Below are positions 51,001-59,995 of a stretch of 64,000 nt of DNA, one piece after another. The notes beneath the pieces are model-generated. The model searched no databases. It was not told the DNA's origin and saw only the letters and a list, made by a program, of their open reading frames with translations. The first letter of the stretch is position 1; every line of letters begins with the position of its first letter. A program made the position numbers and the translations under genes. The DNA comes from Pseudopedobacter sp035496935 (GTDB taxonomy: Bacteria > Bacteroidota > Bacteroidia > Sphingobacteriales > Sphingobacteriaceae): positions 124,001 through 188,000 of the forward strand of contig DATJED010000018.1 of the NCBI GenBank assembly GCA_035496935.1, written 5' to 3'.

Positions 51001-52081
51001 AAATATTAAGGTTATAGATAATGGGATAGGCATCCCTAAAGAAAACCAAGAAGCTATTTTTGAAAATTTTTTCCAAAACGAAACACCATCTGATATGATG
51101 AACCAAGGCAGCGGAATAGGTTTATCAATTACCAAAGAGTTCGTAAAACTTCACGGAGGAAGAATAAGAGTGGAAAGCGAAGAAGATGTTGGCAGTTGTT
51201 TTTTAGTGGAACTTCCGGTTAAAGTATTAAATGTTGAACAGCGTAACGTTAGCCAAACTAAAACCATAACAGGTAAAAAAGAAATCGCAACGGCAGATGA
51301 ATTAATATCCGGTTTACACAAAAAGCCACTGGTTCTTTTGGTAGAAGACAACGAGGATTTTAGATTTTACCTCAAAGAAAACTTAGGGGCTCATTTCCGT
51401 ATTTCTGAAGCTGGAGACGGGCAAGAAGGTTGGCAAAAAGTATTGAGTTTACAGCCGCAATTGGTGGTAAGTGATATCAGTATGCCACGTTTCTCGGGGA
51501 TTGAGCTATGTAAAAAAATAAAAGACGACGAACGTACCAAGCATATTCCAGTTGTATTATTAACTGCGCAAACTACAGAAGAACAACACCTTATTGGTTT
51601 AGATACCGGTGCAAGTGATTATATGACAAAACCTTTCAGTTTTGAAATCTTACTATCGAAACTGAAAAATATATTGCAACAACAACAAAGTTATATAAGC
51701 ACCTATAAAAAACAAGTTGATGTAATTACAACCCCTGAAGAAGTAGAATCTGCGGAAGAAAAATTGGTGCGCAATGCACTGAAAATTGTGGAAGAAAATA
51801 TTTTAAACCCTAATTTTTCCGTGGAAGAACTCAGTCGCGAATTAAACATGAGTAGGGTAGCGCTTTACAAAAAGCTGTTGGCATTTACGGGGCAAAGTCC
51901 CGTTTCATTTATCCGGTCTATCCGACTTAAAAAAGCAGTCAATTTAATAGAAGATACTGATCTTTCGCTATCAGAAATTGCCTACCGCGTAGGATTTAGC
52001 AACCCAAAATATTTTACCAAGTCCTTCAAACAAGAATTCGGTATTACCCCATCCGAGTGGCAAAGAATGTCAAATATATAG
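48011..52081 (+). CDS. Hybrid two-component system regulator (HTCS)
   Basis: One-protein sensor and activator of polysaccharide loci, 1356 residues. Order: signal peptide (1-22); periplasmic two-bladed propeller sensor (about 25-690) with many repeats such as GFMWFGTLSGLNRYDG, NIWIGTNGGGL and NIWIGTREGLNVYN; Y_Y_Y domain (about 715-790); transmembrane helix (about 797-817); HisKA with phospho-His in NVSHEFRTPLS (about 855); HATPase (NAFKFT, GSGIGLSI); receiver (about 1105-1225) with phospho-Asp in VVSDISMPRF (about 1154); AraC-type HTH (about 1256-1356). It lies directly upstream of the glycan locus and probably activates it on sensing an oligosaccharide, here most likely from xyloglucan. Confidence 0.95.
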   Translation: MYKYLLATFCFVFFCLKLVKGQPQNYNFSHININNGLSHNQVNTIYKDSEGFMWFGTLSGLNRYDGYDFKIFKHNPQDTSSLVDDYISNIFEGPKKKLWIVTRNGVNIYDPLNDKVLRNINPYLRDFGLPIDDELLDIQATNGAFWFLFKSAGLFRFNAITRATTFFNFGKGIKPTAIACFGLNNIWVIMPSGKAVLLNHGKLIASKLLFTAFYTQGNVSSAAFADKDGDLYLYSTAQYKGVYLYRRKHKKVLHLSTNNPTLRLNTNLVRGIVQANNGLLWIATDHGGVNIYNKNKEEINFIVNKDYDAGSISQNSINSIYKDANGFIWLGTFKKGISYYHPDINKFKTYTHQPSNPKSLPYSDVNTFAEDKDGNIWIGTNGGGLMYWNRKDNTFKTYKHTANGNSLSNNVVVSLCMDHNNNLWIGTYYGGLDFYDGKTFRHFKPGSSGLTDDRIFSIKEGSDYNILIGTLNGGLNIYNPVNGKFESFNSAGGYTNSDYVSSIVENPNKTFWIGTSGGISVLRKTPEGIKETKSLTLTNGSGLSNNNINCLIADANQNIWIGTREGLNVYNSLTKKITVYRREDGLPDNNIQAIKLDDENNIWVSTSRGISKVSLANGNISKAVFTNYDELDGLQGLEFNLNSAFFTSRKEVIFGGANGFNIFKPNSIIANNNQINLAFTDLQVLNNSVKPSMDDDAILAKSINQAQQIKLHHDENVFSILFAGFNYFNPEKVQYAYQLEGFDKHWINTSNNSRKVTYTNLDAGEYTFKVKATTTRLYENSNIKAIKIIILPPFYETPLAYVFYIIAVLSLLFYIRQRGIDKLRKEFELQQERKEAQRIHDVDLMKIKFFTNVSHEFRTPLSLILAPVDKFLKNSPDGDERQQYELIRRNARRLLNLVNQLMDFRKMEVKELRINPKKGNVVDFIKELSFSFTDIAEKKHINFQFESEIDNLITLYDEEKLERIMFNLLSNAFKFTYENGFVSVHLSINREAETDYLNIKVIDNGIGIPKENQEAIFENFFQNETPSDMMNQGSGIGLSITKEFVKLHGGRIRVESEEDVGSCFLVELPVKVLNVEQRNVSQTKTITGKKEIATADELISGLHKKPLVLLVEDNEDFRFYLKENLGAHFRISEAGDGQEGWQKVLSLQPQLVVSDISMPRFSGIELCKKIKDDERTKHIPVVLLTAQTTEEQHLIGLDTGASDYMTKPFSFEILLSKLKNILQQQQSYISTYKKQVDVITTPEEVESAEEKLVRNALKIVEENILNPNFSVEELSRELNMSRVALYKKLLAFTGQSPVSFIRSIRLKKAVNLIEDTDLSLSEIAYRVGFSNPKYFTKSFKQEFGITPSEWQRMSNI

Positions 52082-52123
52082 ATTTTTCATATCTAACATA
52101 TTGATTATGTGTTGTTTGTTCCC

Positions 52124-52162
52124 GTTAACAAAAGTGCACCTATCTGTTAACAAAAGTGTACC
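52124..52162 (+). promoter_or_regulatory. Tandem 17 bp direct repeat, candidate HTCS operator
   Basis: GTTAACAAAAGTGCACC (52124-52140) and GTTAACAAAAGTGTACC (52146-52162) differ at one base and are spaced 22 bp start to start, about two helical turns. They end about 20 bp before TAACTTTA (52184-52191), a near-consensus -7 element, and about 90 bp before the GH31 start. AraC-type activators bind direct repeats next to the promoter, so this is the likely site for the HTCS encoded just upstream. Confidence 0.65.
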
Positions 52163-52249
52163 CTGTCCTAAAACCGTAACGTCTAACTTTATAATTGTTG
52201 CTACGGCATCTTATGCCTGCATATTTACAAACCAATTTTACTAAACCTA

Positions 52250-55099
52250 ATGTCCAAGTATTTTAATCTACGGAAGTACTCTTTTTTGCTTAGCGCTACC
52301 CTGTTTTTTGCTTTTGCAGCTAATGCACAAACTAATTATAAAAAGATAGCCAATGGCGTTCAAGTGGCTGTTAACGGCCAAACGAAACAAAGCCAAATTG
52401 TAAATGTACAATTTGTAACAAGTAATATAGCACACGTATCTGCCTCCGTAGAAAATAGTAATGTGCCAGAAGCCGGAATCGGGATTTCTTTCAAAGGCAA
52501 CGCTGTCAATTTCACTGAAAAAGCTACGGCAGATACACTTGTATTACAAAGCGAAAGCCTTATTGTTAAGGTTTCCCTTAAAAATGGCGACGTTTGTTTT
52601 TTCGATACAAACGGAAAAAGGTTACTTAGAGAACTTACTGCTGGAAGAAATTTCACTCGTAATATGTACGATGGCAAGCCCACGTATTCAGTTAAACAAT
52701 ACTTTGCATCGGAACCTAAAGAGGCATATTATGGTTTAGGACAACACCAACAAGGCTTTGTAAACTACAAAGGAAGGCAGGTGGAACTTTTGCAAACCAA
52801 TACAGAAGTTGCAATTCCTTTTCTTTATTCGAATCAAAATTACGGCATTTTATGGGATAACGCTTCCATTACCTACGCTGGTGATATCAGAAAACCGCTT
52901 GAATTAAATGCATTAAAATTGGTTTCAGATAAAGGTGAACAGGGTTGGTTGAGCAATAAATATGCGCTAATAAATAGACCAGAAAATATATTGTTTGCAA
53001 AGCCACAATCTGTTATCAACGTTTCGTTTTTGGAGGATCAGCATTTATTGCCCAAAGAAATTCCTTTGGAAAAGAGTGTAGCCATTTGGAGTGGGAGTAT
53101 TGGGAGTGGCGTAACCGGACGGCACCAAATGGTGGTTAAATACGGGGGCTACTTAAAAATATGGTTCAATAATAAGCTTATCGCTGATACTTGGCGCAAA
53201 GCTTGGAATCCGTTGACTTCTGTTTATGATTTGGAAATGGAAGCGGGCAAAACTTATCCATTTAAAATTGAATGGAAGCCAGACGGTGGCGAATCTTATT
53301 TAGATGTTAAAACCATTATTCCCGATGATTTTGCACAACAACAAAGTTTTGCTTTTAATTCAGAGGCGGGTGACGCAATTAGCTATTATTTTATTGCCGG
53401 TAATAACTCCGATCAGGTGATTGCCGGTTACCGTACACTTACCGGAAAAGCCACTATGCTGCCTAAATGGGCAATGGGTTTGTGGCAAAGTCGCGAGCGT
53501 TATAAAACCCAGCAGGAAATTGTTGATGTGGTAAAAGAATACCGTAAAAGAAATATTCCCTTAGATAACATTGTGCAGGATTGGTCTTTTTGGAAAGAAA
53601 ACGATTGGGGAAGTCAGGATTTTGATAAAAGCCGGTTTCCTGATGCAGATCAGATGATTAAAGACATTCATCAAATGAATGCCAACTTTATGATTTCTGT
53701 TTGGCCAAAGTTTTACGAAGGCATCCCCATATTTAACGATTTCTACAAAAAAGGCTTCATTTATAAAAGAAACATCGCCGACCAACGTAAAGACTGGATC
53801 GGGAAAGGTTATACTTCCTCTTTTTACGATGCTTTTAATCCCGATGCCCGCAAAGCATTTTGGAATTTGATTGATGAAAAACTTTACAAGAAAGGCGTGG
53901 ACGCATGGTGGTTAGATGCTACCGAGCCAGATGTACACTCTAATTTAAGTACTGCCATGCGTAAACAATTAATTACGCCTAACTTTTTAGGTTCTTCACA
54001 AAAATACTTTAACGCGTTTCCCTTATTTAACGCAACGGGGGTTTATGAAGGGCAAAGGAAAGAAAATCCCGATAAACGGGTTTTCATCTTAACCCGATCT
54101 GCTTTTACAGGTTTACAAAGCCGAGCCTCTGTAACTTGGAGTGGCGATATTGGTTCTCGGTGGGAGGATATGAAAAACCAGATTGGTGCAGGGATAAACT
54201 TCTCCTTATCAGGTTTGCCGTATTGGACAATGGACATCGGCGGTTTTGTGGTGGAACAGCGTTTTGAAAAACCAAATGCTGCGAATTTAGAAGAATGGCG
54301 TGAGCAAATGAGCCGCTGGTTTCAGTTTGGGGTATTTACACCCATTGTGCGCTTACACGGTCAGTTTCCGTATCGTGAAATATATAACGTAGCTCCAGAA
54401 AGCCATCTGGCTTATAAATCCATGGTTTACTATGATAAATTACGCTATCGCTTAATGCCCTACATCTACAGTTTAAATGGAAAAACCTACCAAAATGATT
54501 ATACCATAATGCGTGGTTTAGCAATGGATTTTGGGAATGATGAGAAAGTGCTAAACATTAACGATCAGTATATGTTTGGCTCCTCCTTATTGGTTAATCC
54601 GGTTTCTCAATATCAGCAAAAAACAAGGGATGTTTACTTGCCGAAAGGGCAAGGATGGTTTGATTTTTATACTGGCGAATATTTCGAAGGAGGTCAAACC
54701 ATAGCTGCAAACGCACCTTACGAAAGAATGCCTGTTTTTGTAAAAGAAGGCGCTATTATACCAATTGGACCGGCATTGCAATATACATCAGAAAAAACTG
54801 CAGACCCAATCACGCTGTATGTTTACGGCGGAAAAGATGCCGATTTTAAATTGTACGAAGATGACGGGTTAAGTTATGATTACGAAAAAGGAGCATTTTC
54901 TACGATTGATATCAGCTATAATCAAGCAAAAAAAATCCTAACAATTGGCAACAGAAACGGGCAGTACAAAAATATGCCAACCAACCGTGTATTTAAAATT
55001 GTGTTTATTGATACCACCCATAAGGTAGCCTTAGTATTCGATCAAAATGCAAAAAAAGAAATTAAGTACACCGGCAAGCAAGTTAGTGTTCAACTTTAA
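52250..55099 (+). CDS. Glycoside hydrolase family 31 (alpha-xylosidase type) with PA14 insert
   Basis: 949 residues with a signal peptide (1-26, ending AANAQ). Layout: N-terminal beta-sandwich (about 30-275); PA14-like insert (about 280-365) including GGYLKIWFNNKLIADTWRKA and YPFKIEWKPDGGESYL; catalytic barrel with the nucleophile Asp in WWLDATEPD (about 555) and acid/base Asp in WSGDIGSRW (about 632); C-terminal beta domains. The insert is a known feature of xyloglucan alpha-xylosidases such as Cellvibrio Xyl31A and the Bacteroides ovatus enzyme, where it helps bind longer oligosaccharides. It would remove alpha-1,6-xylose from xyloglucan oligosaccharides in the periplasm. First enzyme gene after the operator. 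Confidence 0.93.
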   Translation: MSKYFNLRKYSFLLSATLFFAFAANAQTNYKKIANGVQVAVNGQTKQSQIVNVQFVTSNIAHVSASVENSNVPEAGIGISFKGNAVNFTEKATADTLVLQSESLIVKVSLKNGDVCFFDTNGKRLLRELTAGRNFTRNMYDGKPTYSVKQYFASEPKEAYYGLGQHQQGFVNYKGRQVELLQTNTEVAIPFLYSNQNYGILWDNASITYAGDIRKPLELNALKLVSDKGEQGWLSNKYALINRPENILFAKPQSVINVSFLEDQHLLPKEIPLEKSVAIWSGSIGSGVTGRHQMVVKYGGYLKIWFNNKLIADTWRKAWNPLTSVYDLEMEAGKTYPFKIEWKPDGGESYLDVKTIIPDDFAQQQSFAFNSEAGDAISYYFIAGNNSDQVIAGYRTLTGKATMLPKWAMGLWQSRERYKTQQEIVDVVKEYRKRNIPLDNIVQDWSFWKENDWGSQDFDKSRFPDADQMIKDIHQMNANFMISVWPKFYEGIPIFNDFYKKGFIYKRNIADQRKDWIGKGYTSSFYDAFNPDARKAFWNLIDEKLYKKGVDAWWLDATEPDVHSNLSTAMRKQLITPNFLGSSQKYFNAFPLFNATGVYEGQRKENPDKRVFILTRSAFTGLQSRASVTWSGDIGSRWEDMKNQIGAGINFSLSGLPYWTMDIGGFVVEQRFEKPNAANLEEWREQMSRWFQFGVFTPIVRLHGQFPYREIYNVAPESHLAYKSMVYYDKLRYRLMPYIYSLNGKTYQNDYTIMRGLAMDFGNDEKVLNINDQYMFGSSLLVNPVSQYQQKTRDVYLPKGQGWFDFYTGEYFEGGQTIAANAPYERMPVFVKEGAIIPIGPALQYTSEKTADPITLYVYGGKDADFKLYEDDGLSYDYEKGAFSTIDISYNQAKKILTIGNRNGQYKNMPTNRVFKIVFIDTTHKVALVFDQNAKKEIKYTGKQVSVQL

Positions 55100-55123
55100 A
55101 ATTAACCAACCAAAAAAATCAAT

Positions 55124-55156
55124 ATGAAACCAAATTATTTAAACCAAAAAAGTTAA
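55124..55156 (+). other. 10-codon upstream ORF before susC
   Basis: ATG at 55124 opens a mini-ORF MKPNYLNQKS ending at TAA 55154-55156, four bases before the SusC start codon. It could couple translation to susC or be chance. No ribosome-binding sequence can be used as a guide in this phylum. Confidence 0.3.
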
Positions 55157-55160
55157 AGCG

Positions 55161-58100
55161 ATGAAAAGAAAAAGTACAAGAAAAAAATGGATTGCTTTTC
55201 TGTTTGCTTTTGTTGCTGTGGCGTTTACCTTATCGGCAAACGCTCAGGAAATCAAGAGAAAAATCACAGGTAAAGTTGTAGATAGTGGCAATTTGCCCGT
55301 ACCCGGAGTCACCGTGAAAATTAAAGGAACTAACGTTGGCACAAATACCAATGCCGATGGCGTTTTTGCAATTAATGCGTCCACGGGTGATGTGCTGGTA
55401 TTTTCTGCAATCTCCTATAAAGACAGTGAAGTTACAATAGGTGCATCTTCAGCAGTGAATGTGAGTTTACAAAATTCTGTTTCTGCGTTAGATGAAGTAG
55501 TAGTGATAGGGTACGGCGTACAAAAGAAAGCCTTAGTAACCGGAGCTAATTTACAGGTTAAGGGAGACGATCTGCAAAGAAGGAACCAAGTAAACCCGTT
55601 ACAGGCTTTACAAGGGCAGGCACCGGGTGTTTCTATTACTTCAACTTCTGGTCAGCCAGGCGCAGGAATGAAAGTGGTTATCCGTGGTTTAGGAACTATT
55701 GGAAACTCAGGTCCTTTATATGTTATTGATGGAGTACCCGGAGGCGATATCAGCATTATCAACCCGGCGGATATACAATCAGTAGATGTTTTGAAGGATG
55801 CGGCGTCGGCCGCAATTTACGGTTCACAAGCAGCAAACGGTGTTGTTTTGGTCACTACAAAAAAAGGCGTTGCAGGCAAAACTCAAATCACTTTCGATGC
55901 TTATTCCGGTGTTCAAAATGTTAGCCGTAAAACAGATTTGTTAAATGCAGATCAGTATAAAATCATTATGAATGAGCAGGCATTAAACTCAGGTTCTGCT
56001 CCGATTGATTTTGCGTCTATGGCTGATTTGGCAAATACCGATTGGCTGGATTATATGTTCAAGGATAATGCGAAAACAGAGAACTACAATCTTGGAATTA
56101 GCGGCGGTAGCGAGAAATCCACTTATGCAATGTCCATGAATTACATTTCGCAGGAAGGGATAGTAGGCGGAAAAGACATTTCTAACTACGAGCGTTATGG
56201 TTTTAGAACCAATTCAGAACATAAATTATTGGGCGATGTTTTAAAAGTTGGGCAACATCTTAATTTTAACTATATCAAAAACAACGGAATTAATGTTGGC
56301 AATCAGTACAATAATACATTAAGAGGCGCATTTGCAGTGTCTCCATTATCTCCGGTTTATTCTGATAACAATAAATACGATAGTCCCTTTAACGATACCT
56401 CCAACTCATCGTGGTATAACGGCGACGGAAATCCGTACGGATCTATGATGACCAATACCAACAATTTAAATGATGGTCAAAAGCTGTTTGCAGATGTTTA
56501 TGCGGAACTAGAACCTGTTAAAGGTTTAAAATTTAAATCGTTGTTAGGCTTTAATTATTACGCTTCAGAGTACAGAAGTTATACCCCACTTTACCGTTTC
56601 TCTATTTATTCCTACAACGAAGATCACACGAGTGTATCTCAAAACATGAGTAAGGGAAATACAATTAGCTGGACAAACACAGCGAGTTATGATTTTAATA
56701 TCAATATGGATCACCAATTTTCTGTATTGGCAGGTATGGAAGCAGTGCGCTACCAAGGAACTTATCTGTCAGGTTCAAACTGGAATTTGTTATCACAGTT
56801 TGATGATTTTGCACACGCTTATTTAGACAATGCCACAGGACAAGCGCATTTAGACGAGTCTGACCCAACGGCAACCAAAATTATTGAAACCAGAACAGTT
56901 AATGGAAAACCCGAAAATATCTATAGAAGACTTTCTTATTTTGGAAGGGTATCCTATAACTATAAAGAGAAATACCTACTTAACGCAACGTTAAGAGCAG
57001 ATGCTTCATCTAAGTTTATGAAAGGTAATCAATGGGGTTATTTCCCTTCCGTATCCGCAGGTTGGATCCTGTCATCTGAAGATTTTTTTAAAAACTCAGT
57101 GAGCTGGTTGGATTTTTTCAAGCTAAGAGCTTCGTGGGGGCAAGTGGGTAATCAGGATATTTCCGATTTCCAATATGCCTCCCCAATTAATACTTCTACT
57201 GGGTATAGTGGTGATAATCCTGCAGCCAATTACACTTTTGGAAACAGCGGTTTAAATGTTCCCGGTGCTTACCCAAATAGGCTTTCTAACCCTAGTGTAA
57301 CGTGGGAAACCTCGGAACAAACCAATATAGGTTTTGATGCGAAGTTGGCAAAAAACAGGTTAGATGTAGCGGCGGATTTTTATGTTAAAACAACTAAAGA
57401 TTGGCTGGTAACTCCTCCAATTTTGGCTACAGCCGGAGCGGGTGCACCGTTTATTAATGGCGGCGATGTTAAAAACACAGGTATTGAGCTGGGTTTAGGC
57501 TGGAATGATAGGATAGGCGAAGTAGGATACAGACTTGGTTTAAACGGAGCGTATAACAAAAATGAAGTAGGTAAAATTCCAACAGAAGATGGAATTATCC
57601 ACGGTTTAACCAATATGTTATATGATAATTCCGAAGAATTTTATAGGGCGCAGAACGGAAACCCGATTGGATATTTCTGGGGTTACCAAACCGCAGGCAT
57701 ATTTCAGAGCCAAGCGGATATTGCTGCGTGGCAAGCCGCCGGAAATGGCATTTTGCAATCTGCCGTAAAACCTGGGGATGTTAAATATGTGGACCAAAAG
57801 AAAGACGGCGTAATAAACGCATCTGATAAAGTAAATCTTGGTGTAGGAACGCCTAACTTTACTTACGGCTTTAATATCGGTTTAGATTATAAAAGCATCG
57901 ATTTCTCGATAGACGCCTATGGCGTTATGGGAAATAAAATTGCACAATCATACCGTAACCACGCAAACAAACAGGCTAATTACACCACCAGAATATTGGA
58001 CAGATGGACCGGTGAAGGCACATCTAATACAGTTCCCCGCGTAACAGAAACAAATGTAAACTGGCAGTTTTCTGATTTGTATCTGCAAGATGGCGACTTT

Positions 58101-58331
58101 TTGAAAATAAGTAACATCACTATAGGTTACGATCTCTCTAAGGTTATCCATTGGAAATACACCAACCAAATTCGTTTGTACGTACAAGGACAAAACCTGT
58201 TCACTTTTACCAGGTACGACGGGATGGATCCGGAAATTGGGTATGGCACAGAAGGATGGGTTTCGGGAGTTGATTTAGGTTACTATCCACGCCCAAGAAC
58301 AGTATTGTTTGGCTTAAATGTTAAGTTCTAA
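55161..58331 (+). CDS. SusC/RagA family TonB-linked outer membrane transporter
   Basis: 1056-residue outer-membrane importer for oligosaccharides, working with the SusD lid encoded next. Signal peptide (1-29); carboxypeptidase-like N-terminal domain (about 33-110, ITGKVVDSGNLPVPGVTVKI); TonB box region (DEVVVIGYG); plug with MKVVIRGLGTIGNSGPLYVI, DGVPGG and the SusC signature VDVLKDAASAAIYGSQAANG; then a long barrel ending PRPRTVLFGLNVKF. Length and motifs are normal. It is part of the glycan locus and presumably imports xyloglucan oligosaccharides. Confidence 0.96.
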   Translation: MKRKSTRKKWIAFLFAFVAVAFTLSANAQEIKRKITGKVVDSGNLPVPGVTVKIKGTNVGTNTNADGVFAINASTGDVLVFSAISYKDSEVTIGASSAVNVSLQNSVSALDEVVVIGYGVQKKALVTGANLQVKGDDLQRRNQVNPLQALQGQAPGVSITSTSGQPGAGMKVVIRGLGTIGNSGPLYVIDGVPGGDISIINPADIQSVDVLKDAASAAIYGSQAANGVVLVTTKKGVAGKTQITFDAYSGVQNVSRKTDLLNADQYKIIMNEQALNSGSAPIDFASMADLANTDWLDYMFKDNAKTENYNLGISGGSEKSTYAMSMNYISQEGIVGGKDISNYERYGFRTNSEHKLLGDVLKVGQHLNFNYIKNNGINVGNQYNNTLRGAFAVSPLSPVYSDNNKYDSPFNDTSNSSWYNGDGNPYGSMMTNTNNLNDGQKLFADVYAELEPVKGLKFKSLLGFNYYASEYRSYTPLYRFSIYSYNEDHTSVSQNMSKGNTISWTNTASYDFNINMDHQFSVLAGMEAVRYQGTYLSGSNWNLLSQFDDFAHAYLDNATGQAHLDESDPTATKIIETRTVNGKPENIYRRLSYFGRVSYNYKEKYLLNATLRADASSKFMKGNQWGYFPSVSAGWILSSEDFFKNSVSWLDFFKLRASWGQVGNQDISDFQYASPINTSTGYSGDNPAANYTFGNSGLNVPGAYPNRLSNPSVTWETSEQTNIGFDAKLAKNRLDVAADFYVKTTKDWLVTPPILATAGAGAPFINGGDVKNTGIELGLGWNDRIGEVGYRLGLNGAYNKNEVGKIPTEDGIIHGLTNMLYDNSEEFYRAQNGNPIGYFWGYQTAGIFQSQADIAAWQAAGNGILQSAVKPGDVKYVDQKKDGVINASDKVNLGVGTPNFTYGFNIGLDYKSIDFSIDAYGVMGNKIAQSYRNHANKQANYTTRILDRWTGEGTSNTVPRVTETNVNWQFSDLYLQDGDFLKISNITIGYDLSKVIHWKYTNQIRLYVQGQNLFTFTRYDGMDPEIGYGTEGWVSGVDLGYYPRPRTVLFGLNVKF

Positions 58332-58349
58332 TCAGAAAATATCGAAATC

Positions 58350-59978
58350 ATGAAAATAAATAAATATTTATATAGCTACATTTTGCTGGCAACACTTTGC
58401 TTAGGTTCCTGCAAATCCGACTTTTTGGATGTAGAACCTATGACCAGTGTGTTAGAAAGTAATTTTTATAAAACACCTGCTGATGCAGAAATGGCATTAA
58501 TTGGTTGTTATGATGGTTACCAGCGCACATCATCTAACGGAAATCAGTCCTTTTATGTCACTTCAGAATTACTGTCCGACAATTGCTTTGGTGGTACCGG
58601 AAATACAGACGGAAGAGGATACCAGGCCATTGACAGATTTGATCAAAGCCAGTCAACTTCTGATAATAACCTTTTCAACGGAACCTGGACTGATTATTAC
58701 GCGGCAATTTTTAGATGCAATACTTTATTAGAAAAATTGGATGGGATAGATTTTGGCTCGAAACCCGAAGCTAAAGCAAGAATAGAAGGGGAAACAAAAT
58801 TTCTTAGAGCATCGCTTTATTTTGATTTGGTTCGCTTGTTTGAAAAAGTTCCACTTTTAACTACGCCAACAAAAGATAATTTGCCACAAGCAGATCCAAA
58901 AGAAACTTATAAATTAATTGCCGACGATTTAAAATTTGCCGCTGCTAATATTCCGGCCAATGCGTATCCTAAAGCGCAGGCCGCAACAAATGATGGAAGA
59001 GCCACTCAGTACGCGGCAAAGGCTTTACTGGCAAGGGTTTATCTGTTTTATACTGGTTACTACGGCGCAGATGATTTAGGAGTCACAAAAGCAGAAGTTC
59101 TTACCGGTTTAGAAGATGTGATAACTAGTAACGAATTTGGATTAGTAGATAATTTTAACGCACTATGGCCGGCAGCAAGTTACATTCCCGAGCCAACAAC
59201 TAATACATTAGATAAATCCAACTACGCCGGCAAAGGGAATAAAGAAGTTGTTTTTGCACAGAAATTCAATAGCACCCAGGATTATAACGGCAATGTTGAT
59301 GGTAACAGATGGTTGGTGATGATGGGTATGCGGAACACAAATTTTTCTCCGTACGGTAAAGGATGGGGCGCATGTACCGTAAGTAAAACACTGGTAAATG
59401 ATTTTGTACCTGGCGATACCCGTAAAACAGCATCAATTATTGATATTGTAGGCGAAGGCATTCAAGGGTTTGATGTAAAAGATCAGCGTGAATACACTGG
59501 TTACACCAACAAAAAATATACGCCAACGGCTCTGCCAGACGGAACCTCTGATACAGGAGGAGGAAAAGATTTCCAAATTTCCCAGGATCAGGACTTTATT
59601 GTGATGCGTTATGCAGATGTATTGTTAATGGCAGCAGAGCTAGGATCTCCAAATGCACAACAGTATCTTGACGAGGTAAGGCAACGGGCACTTAAAACCA
59701 ATTTTACATCGGTACCTGTTACAAAAGCGAGTATCATGAACGAAAGGAAGTTTGAGTTTGCTTTTGAAGGAATACGGTATTGGGACGTGTTACGTCAAGG
59801 TTTAAGCACTGCCGCTTCAACGCTTGCAACAACAGAAAATGTACTAAGCGGCAACACGCCAGATCAGGTTGTAATTAAAGCACAAAATATCACTGAAACC
59901 CGTGGTTTTATGCAGATACCAAATACACAGATTACCTTATCAAACGGTGTATTGAAACAAAATAACGGTTGGAATTAA
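58350..59978 (+). CDS. SusD/RagB family surface glycan-binding lipoprotein
   Basis: 542 residues. Lipobox at LCLGSCKSDFLDVEP (Cys about 21) places it on the outer membrane, where SusD acts as a lid on SusC and binds the glycan. Helical TPR-like regions and family marks are visible: FLRASLYFDLVRLFEKVPLL, ALLARVYLFYTGYYG, DFIVMRYADVLLMAAELG and NERKFEFAFEGIRYWDVLRQ. It starts 18 bp after susC. Confidence 0.96.
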   Translation: MKINKYLYSYILLATLCLGSCKSDFLDVEPMTSVLESNFYKTPADAEMALIGCYDGYQRTSSNGNQSFYVTSELLSDNCFGGTGNTDGRGYQAIDRFDQSQSTSDNNLFNGTWTDYYAAIFRCNTLLEKLDGIDFGSKPEAKARIEGETKFLRASLYFDLVRLFEKVPLLTTPTKDNLPQADPKETYKLIADDLKFAAANIPANAYPKAQAATNDGRATQYAAKALLARVYLFYTGYYGADDLGVTKAEVLTGLEDVITSNEFGLVDNFNALWPAASYIPEPTTNTLDKSNYAGKGNKEVVFAQKFNSTQDYNGNVDGNRWLVMMGMRNTNFSPYGKGWGACTVSKTLVNDFVPGDTRKTASIIDIVGEGIQGFDVKDQREYTGYTNKKYTPTALPDGTSDTGGGKDFQISQDQDFIVMRYADVLLMAAELGSPNAQQYLDEVRQRALKTNFTSVPVTKASIMNERKFEFAFEGIRYWDVLRQGLSTAASTLATTENVLSGNTPDQVVIKAQNITETRGFMQIPNTQITLSNGVLKQNNGWN

Positions 59979-59995
59979 TGTAAAAATTTAAGATT

